Origin: a virus
Virus record (IMG/VR): IMGVR_UViG_3300032401_000002
Location: 1 to 64,000 of that record
Strand: one strand, 5' to 3'
Length of the DNA: 64,000 nt
The notes under the pieces are model-generated. The model worked only from the letters and a program-made list of their open reading frames with translations, did not search any database and had not been told where the DNA came from. Below, one piece after another: positions 33,193-42,407 of the stretch (within the stretch, counting starts at the first letter, position 1; every line of letters begins with the position of its first letter). Both the position numbers and the translations under genes were made by a program.

Positions 33193-33964
33193 CGGGATCG
33201 AATCCCTTCGCAGGACACTCGACCGAATGGTCGCAAGTGCAGTCCGGCACGACACCCTCTACTTCACAGTCCACGACGTACTCCCACTTGTCGTAGATGT
33301 CCTCACAGAAATCATGATCTGCCGCAACGACGTGCTCCTTGAAACGATGCGGGCCATCCTTCTCGACGCACAAGATGATCGCCTGGTTGATGTCTTCCAA
33401 GTCCATGTAGAGCTTGACCTGGGCCTCGTACTTGGGCTGATTGGCCGAGCCGACAAAGTCCTGCGCGTAGATGCGCGACATCATTGTCTTGATGTCAACC
33501 AGGTACTCTCCCTTTCCGGGTAGGCGACATCGAGAGAAGTCAGCGAAACCCCGGATGCGGTAAGAGTTGCCCTTGTGGGTCACCAGACTGTCATCGAAGC
33601 AGTTGCCCTCCTTATCCCAGCCGTAGTCGTACTCTCGCTCGACCTCGCTCCACTTGCTGAACCCAAGCTCCTCGACCATGATGAACTGGATCAGACCATG
33701 GTACATGTGACCGATCATGAAGTTCTTCTGGGAGGTAGCATCGTGCTTAGCGTACTCGTGATCTCCCTGGCGCTCGATCCAAAGCTCGCGAGCACACTTG
33801 AGCGCACCCGATGGATGGAAGGCGTTGTCGTCTTCCTTGTTCGGGTGAACTGTGAACGGGATCTCGTCCGGCATCTCGCCGTTGGCGAACCAGTTGTTCA
33901 GGTAAGGAACGAGAATCTCATTCCGTGCCATGTGCTTGGCGAACTTGTTACTGAGCTTAACCAT
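33179..33964 (-). CDS. Cas4/RecB-like PD-(D/E)XK exonuclease
   Basis: 261 residues. The GALKCARELW Cys near the N-terminus, IRGFADF and YLVDIKTMM (Asp...Asp-x-Lys), a PKYEAQVKLYM helix, and a C-terminal Cys set (CTCDHSVECPAKG) match Cas4-type nucleases, which hold an Fe-S cluster via one N-terminal and three C-terminal Cys. Likely 5'-to-3' DNA end resection in phage recombination, next to a resolvase and RecA. Confidence 0.78.
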   Translation of the reverse strand: MVKLSNKFAKHMARNEILVPYLNNWFANGEMPDEIPFTVHPNKEDDNAFHPSGALKCARELWIERQGDHEYAKHDATSQKNFMIGHMYHGLIQFIMVEELGFSKWSEVEREYDYGWDKEGNCFDDSLVTHKGNSYRIRGFADFSRCRLPGKGEYLVDIKTMMSRIYAQDFVGSANQPKYEAQVKLYMDLEDINQAIILCVEKDGPHRFKEHVVAADHDFCEDIYDKWEYVVDCEVEGVVPDCTCDHSVECPAKGFDPVGRT

Positions 33965-34326
33965 TACTCGGCGTACCGACCTCTCCTGTCGTCATCTATT
34001 AATCGGGCTATGATGTCTACGTTACCATCCTCATCGGACAGCACTGAATCCGGGCAATAGATCCTGAGAGCCATAACAGGCTGGCGACCCTCACTCCACG
34101 CCTCGTCTGCGATCTTCTCGAAGTCGTCCAGCTTGATCGAGACCGAGCGGGCTGGCTTGTCGAACGTGCCCCGATGCTTGCACTCGATCAAGAGCTTGGC
34201 GGTGCGCACATCACCTTGATCGGTTACGCTCCCGCCACTAGACAGCGAGCGCTTGCCTGCGAATCGGCGAGCGATCTCGTCCTCCTGCCGGACGCTGAGC
34301 CATTTGGTTGATCCTCTCTTAGCCAA
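33964..34326 (-). CDS. PD-(D/E)XK Holliday-junction-resolvase-like nuclease
   Basis: About 120 residues from TTG 34326, overlapping the upstream stop. RQEDEIARRF, then GGSVTDQGDVRT and LLIECKHR supply the E...GD...ECK catalytic pattern of Hjc-like and related resolvases. Compact length fits a homodimeric junction cutter. Confidence 0.72.
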   Translation of the reverse strand: MAKRGSTKWLSVRQEDEIARRFAGKRSLSSGGSVTDQGDVRTAKLLIECKHRGTFDKPARSVSIKLDDFEKIADEAWSEGRQPVMALRIYCPDSVLSDEDGNVDIIARLIDDDRRGRYAE

Positions 34327-34573
34327 GGGGAAGGAACTGGGAGTAGGGAGACTCGCCACCAAGCGCGGGATGCAAGGGTCGATTGGTCTTACCCTCGACG
34401 TACTGATCGACACGAGGGGCACTGTTGCCGTGGGCGATCTTGCGGAACTCCTTAGCTTGCTCCACCAGGTCGGACAACTCATCGTACGCAACCTGAACCA
34501 GATCGCCCTGGTCATACTCGCCTGAGTAGAGCACGTCTTCGATGGAGCCGATGTAGAGGCGCGACTCAGCCAT
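34319..34573 (-). CDS. Hypothetical 84-residue protein
   Basis: TGATG-type junction with the upstream gene. Acidic N-terminal half with tyrosines (SGEYDQGDLVQVAYDELSD), then a Pro-rich end. No family recognised. Confidence 0.62.
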   Translation of the reverse strand: MAESRLYIGSIEDVLYSGEYDQGDLVQVAYDELSDLVEQAKEFRKIAHGNSAPRVDQYVEGKTNRPLHPALGGESPYSQFLPLG

Positions 34574-35016
34574 CAGAATCCATCCAGGTAGTCGCGGAGA
34601 TCGCTCTTGGCGAGGGAGTTTCCCTCGTCTCGACCCAGGTCTCGTCCTTCTTCGTATCCCGTGTCATACCCTCGTTGCCACGCACTGTCATTCGCATCCT
34701 CCTGCTGGATCTCTCGTTGCTCCTGGACGGCCTCTTCGACCAACCTCTCGACATGCTCCGCGTATGCGTTCAACACATGTCGCATCTCGGTATTGGGCTT
34801 AGTGATCTGTCCACCCGTGATCTCGTCGTACAAACCGGGGATACCCTCCATCATGGTACGGAAGTCGTAAAGCTCGCGCTTGATCTGGTCGAGGCTGACA
34901 CCATCGAAGTCTCGATCTGCCACGCGGGCGAATCGATCCGTGGCAGGTAGATCCCTTGCCTTCAAGATAGGCAACCAGAACTTCTGCCACACAGCCTCAA
35001 CATCGTGCTCAGCCAC
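34573..35016 (-). CDS. Hypothetical 147-residue protein
   Basis: A helical N-terminal section and a C-terminal Asp/Gly/Glu-rich stretch (YDTGYEEGRDLGRDEGN) with short internal repetition. No family recognised. Confidence 0.64.
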   Translation of the reverse strand: MAEHDVEAVWQKFWLPILKARDLPATDRFARVADRDFDGVSLDQIKRELYDFRTMMEGIPGLYDEITGGQITKPNTEMRHVLNAYAEHVERLVEEAVQEQREIQQEDANDSAWQRGYDTGYEEGRDLGRDEGNSLAKSDLRDYLDGF

Positions 35017-35473
35017 CAGTCCGAGCCTCCTTGGAAGCGCGATATTCCTCCTGGGTCATGCCCCGCTCCTGCGCGAGGAGTTGCTCGAAGGTGCGTCGGC
35101 GCGACGGATGCAGCGTATCACTCGCGTTGAGCTTCCAGGTTTCTCGCTCCTCGGGGGTGATGAGACGCTCGTTCTCCTCGTCAGACCAGTGCTCCTGGTA
35201 CGCTCGCAGGTATGGCTTCGGCTCCTCTTCAACCAATTCGTACGTGGCCTCGAAGATATCCGGCTTGCAGGGATAGAACTCACCCTGGATACCCTTGATG
35301 ATGTAGTCGCCGACCGAGACGCGCATGTCGCCTTCGAGAGTCGGGATGATCAAGCTAGGGCCACGCTCTTCAGGGTCAATGATGGTCGGGCAGAACGCAA
35401 GGCACTCGATGTCGTTCCAACCTTCGTACCTGACGGCCTCAATCACGACGGGCTTCTTACGATACTTGGGCAT
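35009..35473 (-). CDS. MPKYRKKP-type (PGDYG-like) phage protein
   Basis: 154 residues from ATG 35473, which has GAGAGGAG upstream. It begins MPKYRKKPVVIEAVRY and has VSVGDYIIKGIQGEFYPCKP, the hallmark of a small beta-rich protein very common in phages and sometimes named for its PGDYG motif. Function unknown. A charged helical tail is added here. Confidence 0.78.
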   Translation of the reverse strand: MPKYRKKPVVIEAVRYEGWNDIECLAFCPTIIDPEERGPSLIIPTLEGDMRVSVGDYIIKGIQGEFYPCKPDIFEATYELVEEEPKPYLRAYQEHWSDEENERLITPEERETWKLNASDTLHPSRRRTFEQLLAQERGMTQEEYRASKEARTGG

Positions 35474-35678
35474 GCTGTCTCCTCTCGACGTGGAACCCAT
35501 TGTCTGTCTTGACAATGCGATCCCCACAATATGCGGTCTCGGTACCCTCGGGGGTATCGACTTCAATCCTCTCGTCCTCCATGTAAGAGCGCCCGTTGCA
35601 CCACTCAGCCAACTCCATCCAAGCGTCTAGTGCGTCAAGGCTAACCTCTGTGGGAACGTCACGATGCTGCTGCGGCAT
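35457..35678 (-). CDS. Hypothetical 73-residue protein
   Basis: Overlaps the recA gene end by 20 nt and the downstream gene by 17 nt. Acidic N-terminal helix with two Trp, then a beta-hairpin end. No family recognised. Confidence 0.6.
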   Translation of the reverse strand: MPQQHRDVPTEVSLDALDAWMELAEWCNGRSYMEDERIEVDTPEGTETAYCGDRIVKTDNGFHVERRQHAQVS

Positions 35679-36759
35679 CCTCGACCTCCGGTACGACTTC
35701 GAGTACGGTGCGAGTGTTGCGGTCGAGCATCACCTGAAGCACCTGGACACGAATCATCTCCACCGTGTCAGGCCGCGCTTCGAGATGCGCCACAACCTTG
35801 TCCCACCCCTTGACTGTCGTGCCGTCCGGGAGATCGTACATGCTCCCCCTGACCGGGATAACTCCCGTGCGCTTGCCCGTCTGGATGATGTCCGTGAAGG
35901 CATCGATCCCGAAGGGGTAGTCGTCTGTCTCGGCGTAGTAGTAGTCGAACAGAGCCTTATGACCCGTACCCTCGGTCATCTTGTTGCGCACGATGTGTGC
36001 AACGATCTCCTGACCGATCTGCACGTCCGTGCCGTTCTGCTTCACGGAGAAGCGGTTCTTGCCACGCTTCAACTGGACGATGATCGACTCGTGGTGCTCC
36101 AGAGCGTGACCACCCGGCTGTGCAACCAGACCAGGGATACGAGACTGCATGTCGTCGCGCACCTGATTGAGCAGGATCACGCATACGTCATTCTTCCACG
36201 CCAGCGGCGCTGCGGTCTTGACAGCCCAGGTGATCAGCCCTGCCTGGCCACCGACGCGAGGCTTCCCGTCGTCGCCCATCTCCTTCTCGGAGATCACGGC
36301 CCCGATAGAGTCGAAGATGACCAAATCGACAGCGCGGCTCTTGACGATCTTGTGGAGCATCGAGAAGGCTTCCTCGCCAGTCGTCGGGTAGGCCACCAAC
36401 ATGTCATCAGTCTTGACGCCGTTCTTGCGCGCCCACTTCTCATCGAAAGGCTCGTAGGCAATCCAGGCAACGTTCATGTCGAGTTGCTGAGCGTTGCGAG
36501 CAGCGTTCAAACCGACCATCGATGACTTGCCGATGTCCCGTGGGCCGAAGACGCCGACGAGGTAGCCAAGCGGCCACCCTCCCGTCCCTAGCTCGTAGTC
36601 GAGTGCGAGCGAACCAGTCGGGATCGACATGAGGGTCTTCTGGAGACCTCCACGGACAGCCGTGCTCTGGCCGAATGTCTTGGTGATGTCGGCAGCAAGG
36701 AAGTCGAGATCCTCGCGCCTCTTGTCCTGCGTGGGTGTAGTCTTCTGCTTGGCTTTCAT
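35659..36759 (-). CDS. recA: RecA-like recombinase
   Basis: 366 residues. Walker A FGPRDIGKSS (71-80), Walker B DLVIFDSIGA, the L2-flanking VILLNQVRDD, and C-terminal RecA-like beta strands. It forms filaments on ssDNA for strand exchange. The Walker A differs from bacterial GPESSGKT, fitting the divergent phage RecA/UvsX group. ATG overlaps the DnaE stop (ATGA). Confidence 0.9.
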   Translation of the reverse strand: MKAKQKTTPTQDKRREDLDFLAADITKTFGQSTAVRGGLQKTLMSIPTGSLALDYELGTGGWPLGYLVGVFGPRDIGKSSMVGLNAARNAQQLDMNVAWIAYEPFDEKWARKNGVKTDDMLVAYPTTGEEAFSMLHKIVKSRAVDLVIFDSIGAVISEKEMGDDGKPRVGGQAGLITWAVKTAAPLAWKNDVCVILLNQVRDDMQSRIPGLVAQPGGHALEHHESIIVQLKRGKNRFSVKQNGTDVQIGQEIVAHIVRNKMTEGTGHKALFDYYYAETDDYPFGIDAFTDIIQTGKRTGVIPVRGSMYDLPDGTTVKGWDKVVAHLEARPDTVEMIRVQVLQVMLDRNTRTVLEVVPEVEDAAAAS

Positions 36760-39700
36760 GTCAGCTTGTACCCTTTCTTGAGCTTTGCGCCCCTAGCCCC
36801 CGTTTCGAGGGTGAACTCTCCCAGCACTCGTGGCTTCAACATGTAGCTGAAGTCCTCGTACTCCTGAGGGAAGGCGGCGAACGTGACCTCTTCGCCTTTC
36901 CACTGTATTGTAACCTTAGCCCATGGGGCACCAGGCTTCCACTTGGCATCGTCCTTGTTCTTGCGTGGCTCCACCTTGGTGATGACTCCAGGCACCTTGA
37001 TCTCGGTCTTCTCGGTTTCCGAAGCTCCCGCCAGTGGAGCACAAGCCTCAAGCCGCTCGATGTTCTTCTCGATGAGATCGGCATTCGTGTCGGTCAGTGA
37101 CACACCAAGGAAGAACTCCTCGAAGTCGTAGATGGCCTGCGCGGTTGGTAGGTCAGTCCGCTCGTAGCCTGTAGCGCTACATGCTACGCAGTCTGCATAG
37201 CTACGCTTGTCGGGGTCGGGCTTGTACTTGCCACGTCCGTCGCACTGCGAGCACTTGGTCAAGCGGTACCCGAATGCGTCGAACGCTCCAGCGGCCATCA
37301 GAGCCTCACGGTAGTTCTTCTTCATCACGACAGGAGACTCGTTGATCGCCTTGTTGAAGAAGTCTTCGGGCGACTCGAAGGGGCCGTTATCGAGACACCA
37401 CTGCGCCGGGATGTCTCCCAGACCCTTCACGTCACGAAGACCGAACAAGATGTCGTTATCCACCTTGGAGATGACGATGTTAGACCTGTTGATGTCGGGC
37501 GGTAGCACACTTACGCCGATGCGACGAGCCTCGTTGATGTAGGCCGCGACCTTCTTGGGCGCTGTAGTGATAGACGCCATCACGAACTCAGTCGGCCACC
37601 TTCGCTTAGCGTACATCGTCCAGGCCAGGATCAGCCCGTACCCAACCGCGTGGGATTTGTTGAAGCTGTACTTCGAGAAGTCCTCGATGGACTTCCAGAT
37701 GTTCTCGGCAGTCCCCTTGGGCATGTGCTGCATCGCCTTCTCCATGTAGATCGGGAACTCAGCCTTCATCTCTTCGCCGAGCTTCTTGCCCAGGATCTTG
37801 CGAATGTGGTCGGCGTCAGACAAGCTGTACCCGATCTCACGGAAGTACGCAATCACTTGCTCCTGGTAGAGGAAGTCTCCGTAGGTTGGTTCGAGGATTC
37901 CTTCCAGGATCGGATGAGGGTATGTGGTGTCTTCCTCTCCGTTGCGGCGAGCCAGGAAGCGATCAACGACCCCACCACGGAGAGGGCCGGGTCGGTTGAG
38001 TGCAACAATCGCTGCGAGATCTTCAACACTTCGCGGTCGAATGTGCTTGCCAATCCTCTTCGCAGCGAATCCCTCTTCGACCTGAAATAGCCCAAGGGTG
38101 TGTCCATTGTCGATAAGCTCCCAGTAGCTGTCAGCCAGCGTGTTGTAGTTGACCTCGTTGCGGAAGTGATTAGCCACCTTGACCATGGCTTCACGAGCCT
38201 CGGGGTGACCTTCCACGAACTCTCCGCGATTACGGGCCTCGATGATCTCAGCGACCTTAGGGCCGAGCACGGCAGGGTCACCGAAGTCGCCGCCCATGAT
38301 AGCGGTCAGCATCAGAGTGTCCAAGTTGCGCAGACCCAAGAAGTCAAACTTAGGGAAGCCCTCCTTCTCGACCTGATGCATCTCAGCCTGCGTGACGATC
38401 ACCTTGCGCTTCTCGTCGTCCGATGCCATGCGTGCAGGAAGGTGGTCGGCGAGATCCACACTAGAGATCACGACAGCAGATGCGTGAACACCGTACGTCG
38501 AGATGCGACCTTCAAGGAGCTTGGCTAGAGCAAACAGTTGCGGCTCTTGCTCCTGCCAATAGGCGAGAGGGTGATCGGTGCCGTCACGGTCAGCCCAGTC
38601 CTGGAGAGTGTCCCACATGTCGTCCCAGTCGAGAGCCTGACCGGCGTCGGTCGTGGACTCGATGATCTCCTTGACCTTGACCATCAGTCCGTAAGGGGGC
38701 TTATCGTACAACACAGCGCCCGCCTTGTCAATGGCTGATTTCGGTCGAATGAAGATGTGGTTACCAACGGGGAGAACACGAGCAGGCCCGTACTTGCGCT
38801 TGACGTACTCGATCATGAACTGACGAGCACTCCGCTCGAAGTCGATGTCGATGTCAGGGAGTCCGTCCGCACGACCGGGGTTCCAGAAGCGCTCGAACTG
38901 CAACCCGTACTTGATCGGGTCGATAGCGGTGATGCCAAGAGCGTACGCGATGATGGAGCCACCAACCGACCCTCGACCCGGCCCGATAAGGCCACCATGC
39001 CGGATAGCGTGGTTGATGAAGTCCCAGACAATCAAGAAGTAGTCATGGAGACCAGCCTCGATGATGGCCTTCAACTCAAACTCAGATCGCTCCCATGCTT
39101 CATCCCAGACAGCGTCAGTGGCGTCCTGGTAGCGCTCCGTGATCCCCTCGGCCACGAGGTCAATCAGAAGCTGCTTAGTGTCAGTGGCATCATCCTCCTT
39201 GAGCTTGAACTTCGGGAGGTAGAGACCAGGCTTGGGCAACTCGAAGCGGCACTGCTCCATGATCGCGTCGGAGTTGCTGATAGCCTGATTGACAATTGAC
39301 TCCGGGAGATGATCGAGGCACTTGCGCACTTCGGCCTCACCCATGATGTACAGAGACTGAGGGTGGTAACAGTCAGGGTTGTCAGGATTGTTAACGACGA
39401 ACTTGCCGTCCACCTTGCGACCCTTGATGTCATCCAGCTTGGAGTTGTACTGCGCGCAGATCAGAGCCTCATGAACGGGCCACAGTTCGGGTGAAGTGTA
39501 GTGAGCATCGTTGGCGTACAGGACACCAATGCCCTTGTCGTTCGCGATCCCGACGAGCGTCTGGTTCAGATCACGCTGCAAGTCAGTGTTGTAGGTCGAA
39601 AGCTCGATGTAGAAGTCATCACCGAAGATCTCTCCGAGCTTGTCGAGCGGCTCGCGGTTGCCATCCTCCAGGAGACTCTTGTTGACAAGAGACCCGATGC

Positions 39701-40142
39701 ACGCCGTGGTGCAGATCAGACCTTCGCGGTACTTCTTGAGGAGATCCCAGTCCACGCGGGCGTCGTAGTAGAACCCCGTACGATGGGCCTCGTCCGAGAT
39801 CCTCAGGAGGTTCTGGTACCCCTTGTACCCTTTGGCCAACAAGATCAAGTGGAAGGCATCCTGCCCCTTCTTGAAGGGAACGCCGTCGAGCTTGGTGTCC
39901 GTGCGTGAGTTGCGAGCCTGGTAGGCTTCCATACCCAGGCCGAATGACAGGTCACGCTTGATCCCCTTCTTCTTGTCCTTCCATGTCATCGCATCCGCAA
40001 ATGACGTTAGACCAGCCACGGTGCCGTGGTCAGTCAGGAAGGCACCGGGGAGTCCAAGCTCCTCGATGCGGTCAGCGATCTCGAAGGTCTTCGAATACCC
40101 ATCGAGGGCACTGTACTCGCTATGGTTGTGGATTGGGATCAA
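36756..40142 (-). CDS. dnaE: DNA polymerase III alpha subunit (DnaE-like)
   Basis: 1128 residues from TTG 40142. PHP domain at the N-terminus (HNHSEYSALDG, residues 5-15). Palm catalytic motifs: GPGRGSVGGS (387-396) and PDIDIDF (429-435). Helix-hairpin and OB-like C-terminus. A DnaJ-like Cys cluster (CSQCDGRG ... CVACSATG) near residue 960-990 is unusual for DnaE. This is the phage replicase. The TTG follows TGC-TACACT by 7 nt, so translation is probably leaderless. Confidence 0.92.
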   Translation of the reverse strand: MIPIHNHSEYSALDGYSKTFEIADRIEELGLPGAFLTDHGTVAGLTSFADAMTWKDKKKGIKRDLSFGLGMEAYQARNSRTDTKLDGVPFKKGQDAFHLILLAKGYKGYQNLLRISDEAHRTGFYYDARVDWDLLKKYREGLICTTACIGSLVNKSLLEDGNREPLDKLGEIFGDDFYIELSTYNTDLQRDLNQTLVGIANDKGIGVLYANDAHYTSPELWPVHEALICAQYNSKLDDIKGRKVDGKFVVNNPDNPDCYHPQSLYIMGEAEVRKCLDHLPESIVNQAISNSDAIMEQCRFELPKPGLYLPKFKLKEDDATDTKQLLIDLVAEGITERYQDATDAVWDEAWERSEFELKAIIEAGLHDYFLIVWDFINHAIRHGGLIGPGRGSVGGSIIAYALGITAIDPIKYGLQFERFWNPGRADGLPDIDIDFERSARQFMIEYVKRKYGPARVLPVGNHIFIRPKSAIDKAGAVLYDKPPYGLMVKVKEIIESTTDAGQALDWDDMWDTLQDWADRDGTDHPLAYWQEQEPQLFALAKLLEGRISTYGVHASAVVISSVDLADHLPARMASDDEKRKVIVTQAEMHQVEKEGFPKFDFLGLRNLDTLMLTAIMGGDFGDPAVLGPKVAEIIEARNRGEFVEGHPEAREAMVKVANHFRNEVNYNTLADSYWELIDNGHTLGLFQVEEGFAAKRIGKHIRPRSVEDLAAIVALNRPGPLRGGVVDRFLARRNGEEDTTYPHPILEGILEPTYGDFLYQEQVIAYFREIGYSLSDADHIRKILGKKLGEEMKAEFPIYMEKAMQHMPKGTAENIWKSIEDFSKYSFNKSHAVGYGLILAWTMYAKRRWPTEFVMASITTAPKKVAAYINEARRIGVSVLPPDINRSNIVISKVDNDILFGLRDVKGLGDIPAQWCLDNGPFESPEDFFNKAINESPVVMKKNYREALMAAGAFDAFGYRLTKCSQCDGRGKYKPDPDKRSYADCVACSATGYERTDLPTAQAIYDFEEFFLGVSLTDTNADLIEKNIERLEACAPLAGASETEKTEIKVPGVITKVEPRKNKDDAKWKPGAPWAKVTIQWKGEEVTFAAFPQEYEDFSYMLKPRVLGEFTLETGARGAKLKKGYKLT

Positions 40143-40149
40143 GGCTCTA

Positions 40150-40158
40150 AGTGTAGCA
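40150..40158 (-). promoter_or_regulatory. Extended -10 promoter TGC-TACACT
   Basis: Minus strand TACACT 40155-40150 preceded by TGC, 7 nt before the TTG start of dnaE and just past the terminator hairpin of the upstream gene. Confidence 0.62.
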
Positions 40159-40202
40159 CTCGAAGGGGGAGGGAGTGACCCCTCCCCCGCCGAAGTGAGT
40201 GC
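40156..40202 (-). terminator. GC-rich terminator hairpin
   Basis: GGGGGAGGG (40165-40173) pairs perfectly with CCCTCCCCC (40180-40188), and flanking GCACTC/GAGTGC can extend it. It lies directly after the ssDNA-binding-like gene. There is no long T tract, so strength is uncertain. Confidence 0.6.
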
Positions 40203-41126
40203 CTACTCGTCGTCCTCGGCCGGTGCTGCCTTCTTGGCAACGTCAGCCTTGAGGTTGTCGAAGTTACGACGACGGCGTGCGGGCTTGGTCTCCTCCGCAG
40301 GCTCGTCTCCGTCTCCATCGTCCTCTTCCGGCTCGACAACGGCCCTGCGAGAGCGTGTGCTCTTGCTGCCGCCCGACGCCTTACCTGACTTCTTGTTGCG
40401 CTCCTTGTTGTACGGATTGACAACGAAGTCGTCCGGCAGCGGGGCGATGATCTCCCGCATGCGATCCTCGTCTGCCCAGTCATCGAGCAGAGCCTCGAAG
40501 TCGAACTCTTCGAAGAACTCTTCGAGATCCTCTTCGATGCCATCGAGGGCATCTCCGACCGGCACGAACGTGTAGTTCGTGGAGGTCTTCTCACCCGTGC
40601 GAGTCACGGCGAAGACCGTCTCCTCGATGGGCTTGATGTCATCGTTGACCACGAGCGCGTTCCAGAAGTTGAACGGCGACTGGACAACCAGCCCGACTGC
40701 CGGAACCTCAACAGTCTCACCATCCTTGTTCTCGAACTGCCGTGTCGCGATGTCGAAGCCCACGAGCGTCTGGCGCTTGGTGCCAGTCTTCTTCTCGTAG
40801 ATCGGCTCCAACTCCACCGCGAGACCGATGGTCTTGTTGGTCGGCTTCTCGCCGAACCTGTCCATCAGTTCGTCGTACCCGTCCGATCCGTCGAGCACGG
40901 GATCGCGCCGAGAGATGAACGTGTTGTAGACCGGCCCGCCATCCTCGCGCTCGCCAGTGATGACGAAGTCATGAAGAAGAACGGTGGGCGTGTCGTCAAG
41001 CGCCGACAAGAACTGGATGTACTTCGTCTTGTTGGCCTCGAACTTGAAGCGCGGTGTGAACTTCCCACCTGTCGAACGTGTTGCTGCGGCGGCGATGCTG
41101 TCGCCACCAGTGCGGAACTTAGCCAT
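40203..41126 (-). CDS. Probable single-stranded DNA-binding protein
   Basis: 307 residues with GGAGGTCAC before ATG 41126. The ordered N-terminal ~230 residues contain OB-like strands (YIQFLSAL, VGLVVQSPFNFWNALV). A basic/Ser linker (KKSGKASGGSKSTRSRR) and an acidic C-terminal end (PAEDDE) follow. Acidic tails are typical of phage SSBs (T7 gp2.5, T4 gp32) for partner binding. Placed between primase and polymerase. Assignment by shape and context. Confidence 0.62.
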   Translation of the reverse strand: MAKFRTGGDSIAAAATRSTGGKFTPRFKFEANKTKYIQFLSALDDTPTVLLHDFVITGEREDGGPVYNTFISRRDPVLDGSDGYDELMDRFGEKPTNKTIGLAVELEPIYEKKTGTKRQTLVGFDIATRQFENKDGETVEVPAVGLVVQSPFNFWNALVVNDDIKPIEETVFAVTRTGEKTSTNYTFVPVGDALDGIEEDLEEFFEEFDFEALLDDWADEDRMREIIAPLPDDFVVNPYNKERNKKSGKASGGSKSTRSRRAVVEPEEDDGDGDEPAEETKPARRRRNFDNLKADVAKKAAPAEDDE

Positions 41127-41159
41127 GTGACCTCCGTTTGGTGTGCTTGATTGGCTATG

Positions 41160-41180
41160 CTAAGCGTAGCATACGCTTAG
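41160..41180. promoter_or_regulatory. Perfect 9-bp palindrome overlapping a -10 box
   Basis: CTAAGCGTA-GCA-TACGCTTAG is an exact inverted repeat 34 nt upstream of the SSB-like start. The minus-strand arm gives TGC-TACGCT, an extended -10 for that gene. An operator bound by a dimeric regulator is a reasonable inference. Confidence 0.65.
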
Positions 41181-41188
41181 GGAGGCAA

Positions 41189-41311
41189 CTACTTCTTGGT
41201 GCAGGAACAGTTGCCGTCGCACTTACATGCGAGCTTCTTGCCGGTCTTAGCAACAGACGCTGCCAGAACTGGCTCGACCTTCTCGACCTTCTGATACTTC
41301 ACGAATGCCAT
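41189..41311 (-). CDS. 40-residue Cys-rich metal-binding micropeptide
   Basis: ATG 41311 has an ideal GGAGG site. The peptide is Lys/Val-rich (VKYQKVEKVEPV) and ends CKCDGNCSCTKK: four Cys as CxC-x3-CxC, a metallothionein-like ligand set. It sits between primase and the SSB-like gene. The strong ribosome binding site argues it is translated. Confidence 0.65.
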   Translation of the reverse strand: MAFVKYQKVEKVEPVLAASVAKTGKKLACKCDGNCSCTKK

Positions 41312-41339
41312 AGTTGTACCTCCAACCTTTAGGGTTCGC

Positions 41340-42407
41340 TTAGGCTCCAAATGAGGGTCTGCAACGGTCGATTAAATCGTGAATCTCATCGTCTTCGAGA
41401 TCGGCCAAATCGCCCTTCTCAAGCGCTACATTGGGCACTACGAAAGTCGCTGCGAGGTCGCTCAAGCGGGCCGTCAATTCCTTGAGGGCTTTCTGCCCAG
41501 CACCCTTCACCAAGACACCCTTGGCGTTCACGTAATCTGGGTCGGAGTCGTACGACAAGACAAGCATGCCGAGTGCTCCAAGAAGACGTACCTGCACGTC
41601 GGAGACGCTTGCTCCGAAGGTAGCCACAGCGGTGTAATCAAGCTCGTGCAACCGATGGACGGTGAACACACTCTCAACAACAATCACAGGCTCTCCCCGG
41701 CGTGCAGCTTCCACAGCCCGGCCCCAGTTGTACAGGGTCTGAGCCTTCGGGAAGTCATCAGAGTTGGTGTACTTCGGTACCCACTTGGGGCGATCTTCCT
41801 CGATCCACCGCTCCTGGTACCCTACGAGCCTGTCCTCCCAGTAGTGAGGAATGACGATGGCCGGTGCGACGTACTCTTTGCCGCCCTTGATCCTTCTGCG
41901 CTCGGAGTCATACTTGATCTGGAAATCCTCGACCGTCTGAGGGTCTTTGATGCCCCACTTGTCCAGCAAGGCCACAGGAGCCGATTCTAGCTTCTCAATG
42001 ACCGAATTGGAGTAGTAGGGAAGGGTAACCCCTCGACGCCTCTTAGAAGGCGTCTCAGAGCGTTCTAGGTACCCTTGTAGCTGCTTCATGAAAGCCACAT
42101 CGTCTTCGCCGTCAACATCGGCGTCAGAGAAGGGTGCCAGGTATCGCAGAGCCTCGTCCCACGAGACTATGCCCAACACCTTCATGGCCAGAGATGGCAA
42201 GATACCACCCTCGTTGCATGTGAAGCAATTCCACAAGAAGGTGTCATCGTTGACAGAGAATGACGGGTTGGCATCGGCCCCCGGATGTGTCGGCAGGGGA
42301 CAAGAGGCGAAGTGCTCGCCACGGTTGACGTAGTTGACCCGGACACCCATTTCATCCAGGACTTCTTCTAGTCTCAGTGACTGGCTGATGTCATCCCAGG
42401 TAACCAC
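41340..42407 (-). CDS. DNA primase (DnaG-type)
   Basis: 355 residues. N-terminal zinc-binding domain: Cys36, His41, Cys61, Cys64 (CPLPTH ... CFTC). A TOPRIM-like core follows (PVIVVESVFTVHRL, then LGMLVLSYDSDPD). It synthesises RNA primers for lagging-strand replication. ATG overlaps the helicase stop by one base. Confidence 0.88.
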   Translation of the reverse strand: MVTWDDISQSLRLEEVLDEMGVRVNYVNRGEHFASCPLPTHPGADANPSFSVNDDTFLWNCFTCNEGGILPSLAMKVLGIVSWDEALRYLAPFSDADVDGEDDVAFMKQLQGYLERSETPSKRRRGVTLPYYSNSVIEKLESAPVALLDKWGIKDPQTVEDFQIKYDSERRRIKGGKEYVAPAIVIPHYWEDRLVGYQERWIEEDRPKWVPKYTNSDDFPKAQTLYNWGRAVEAARRGEPVIVVESVFTVHRLHELDYTAVATFGASVSDVQVRLLGALGMLVLSYDSDPDYVNAKGVLVKGAGQKALKELTARLSDLAATFVVPNVALEKGDLADLEDDEIHDLIDRCRPSFGA

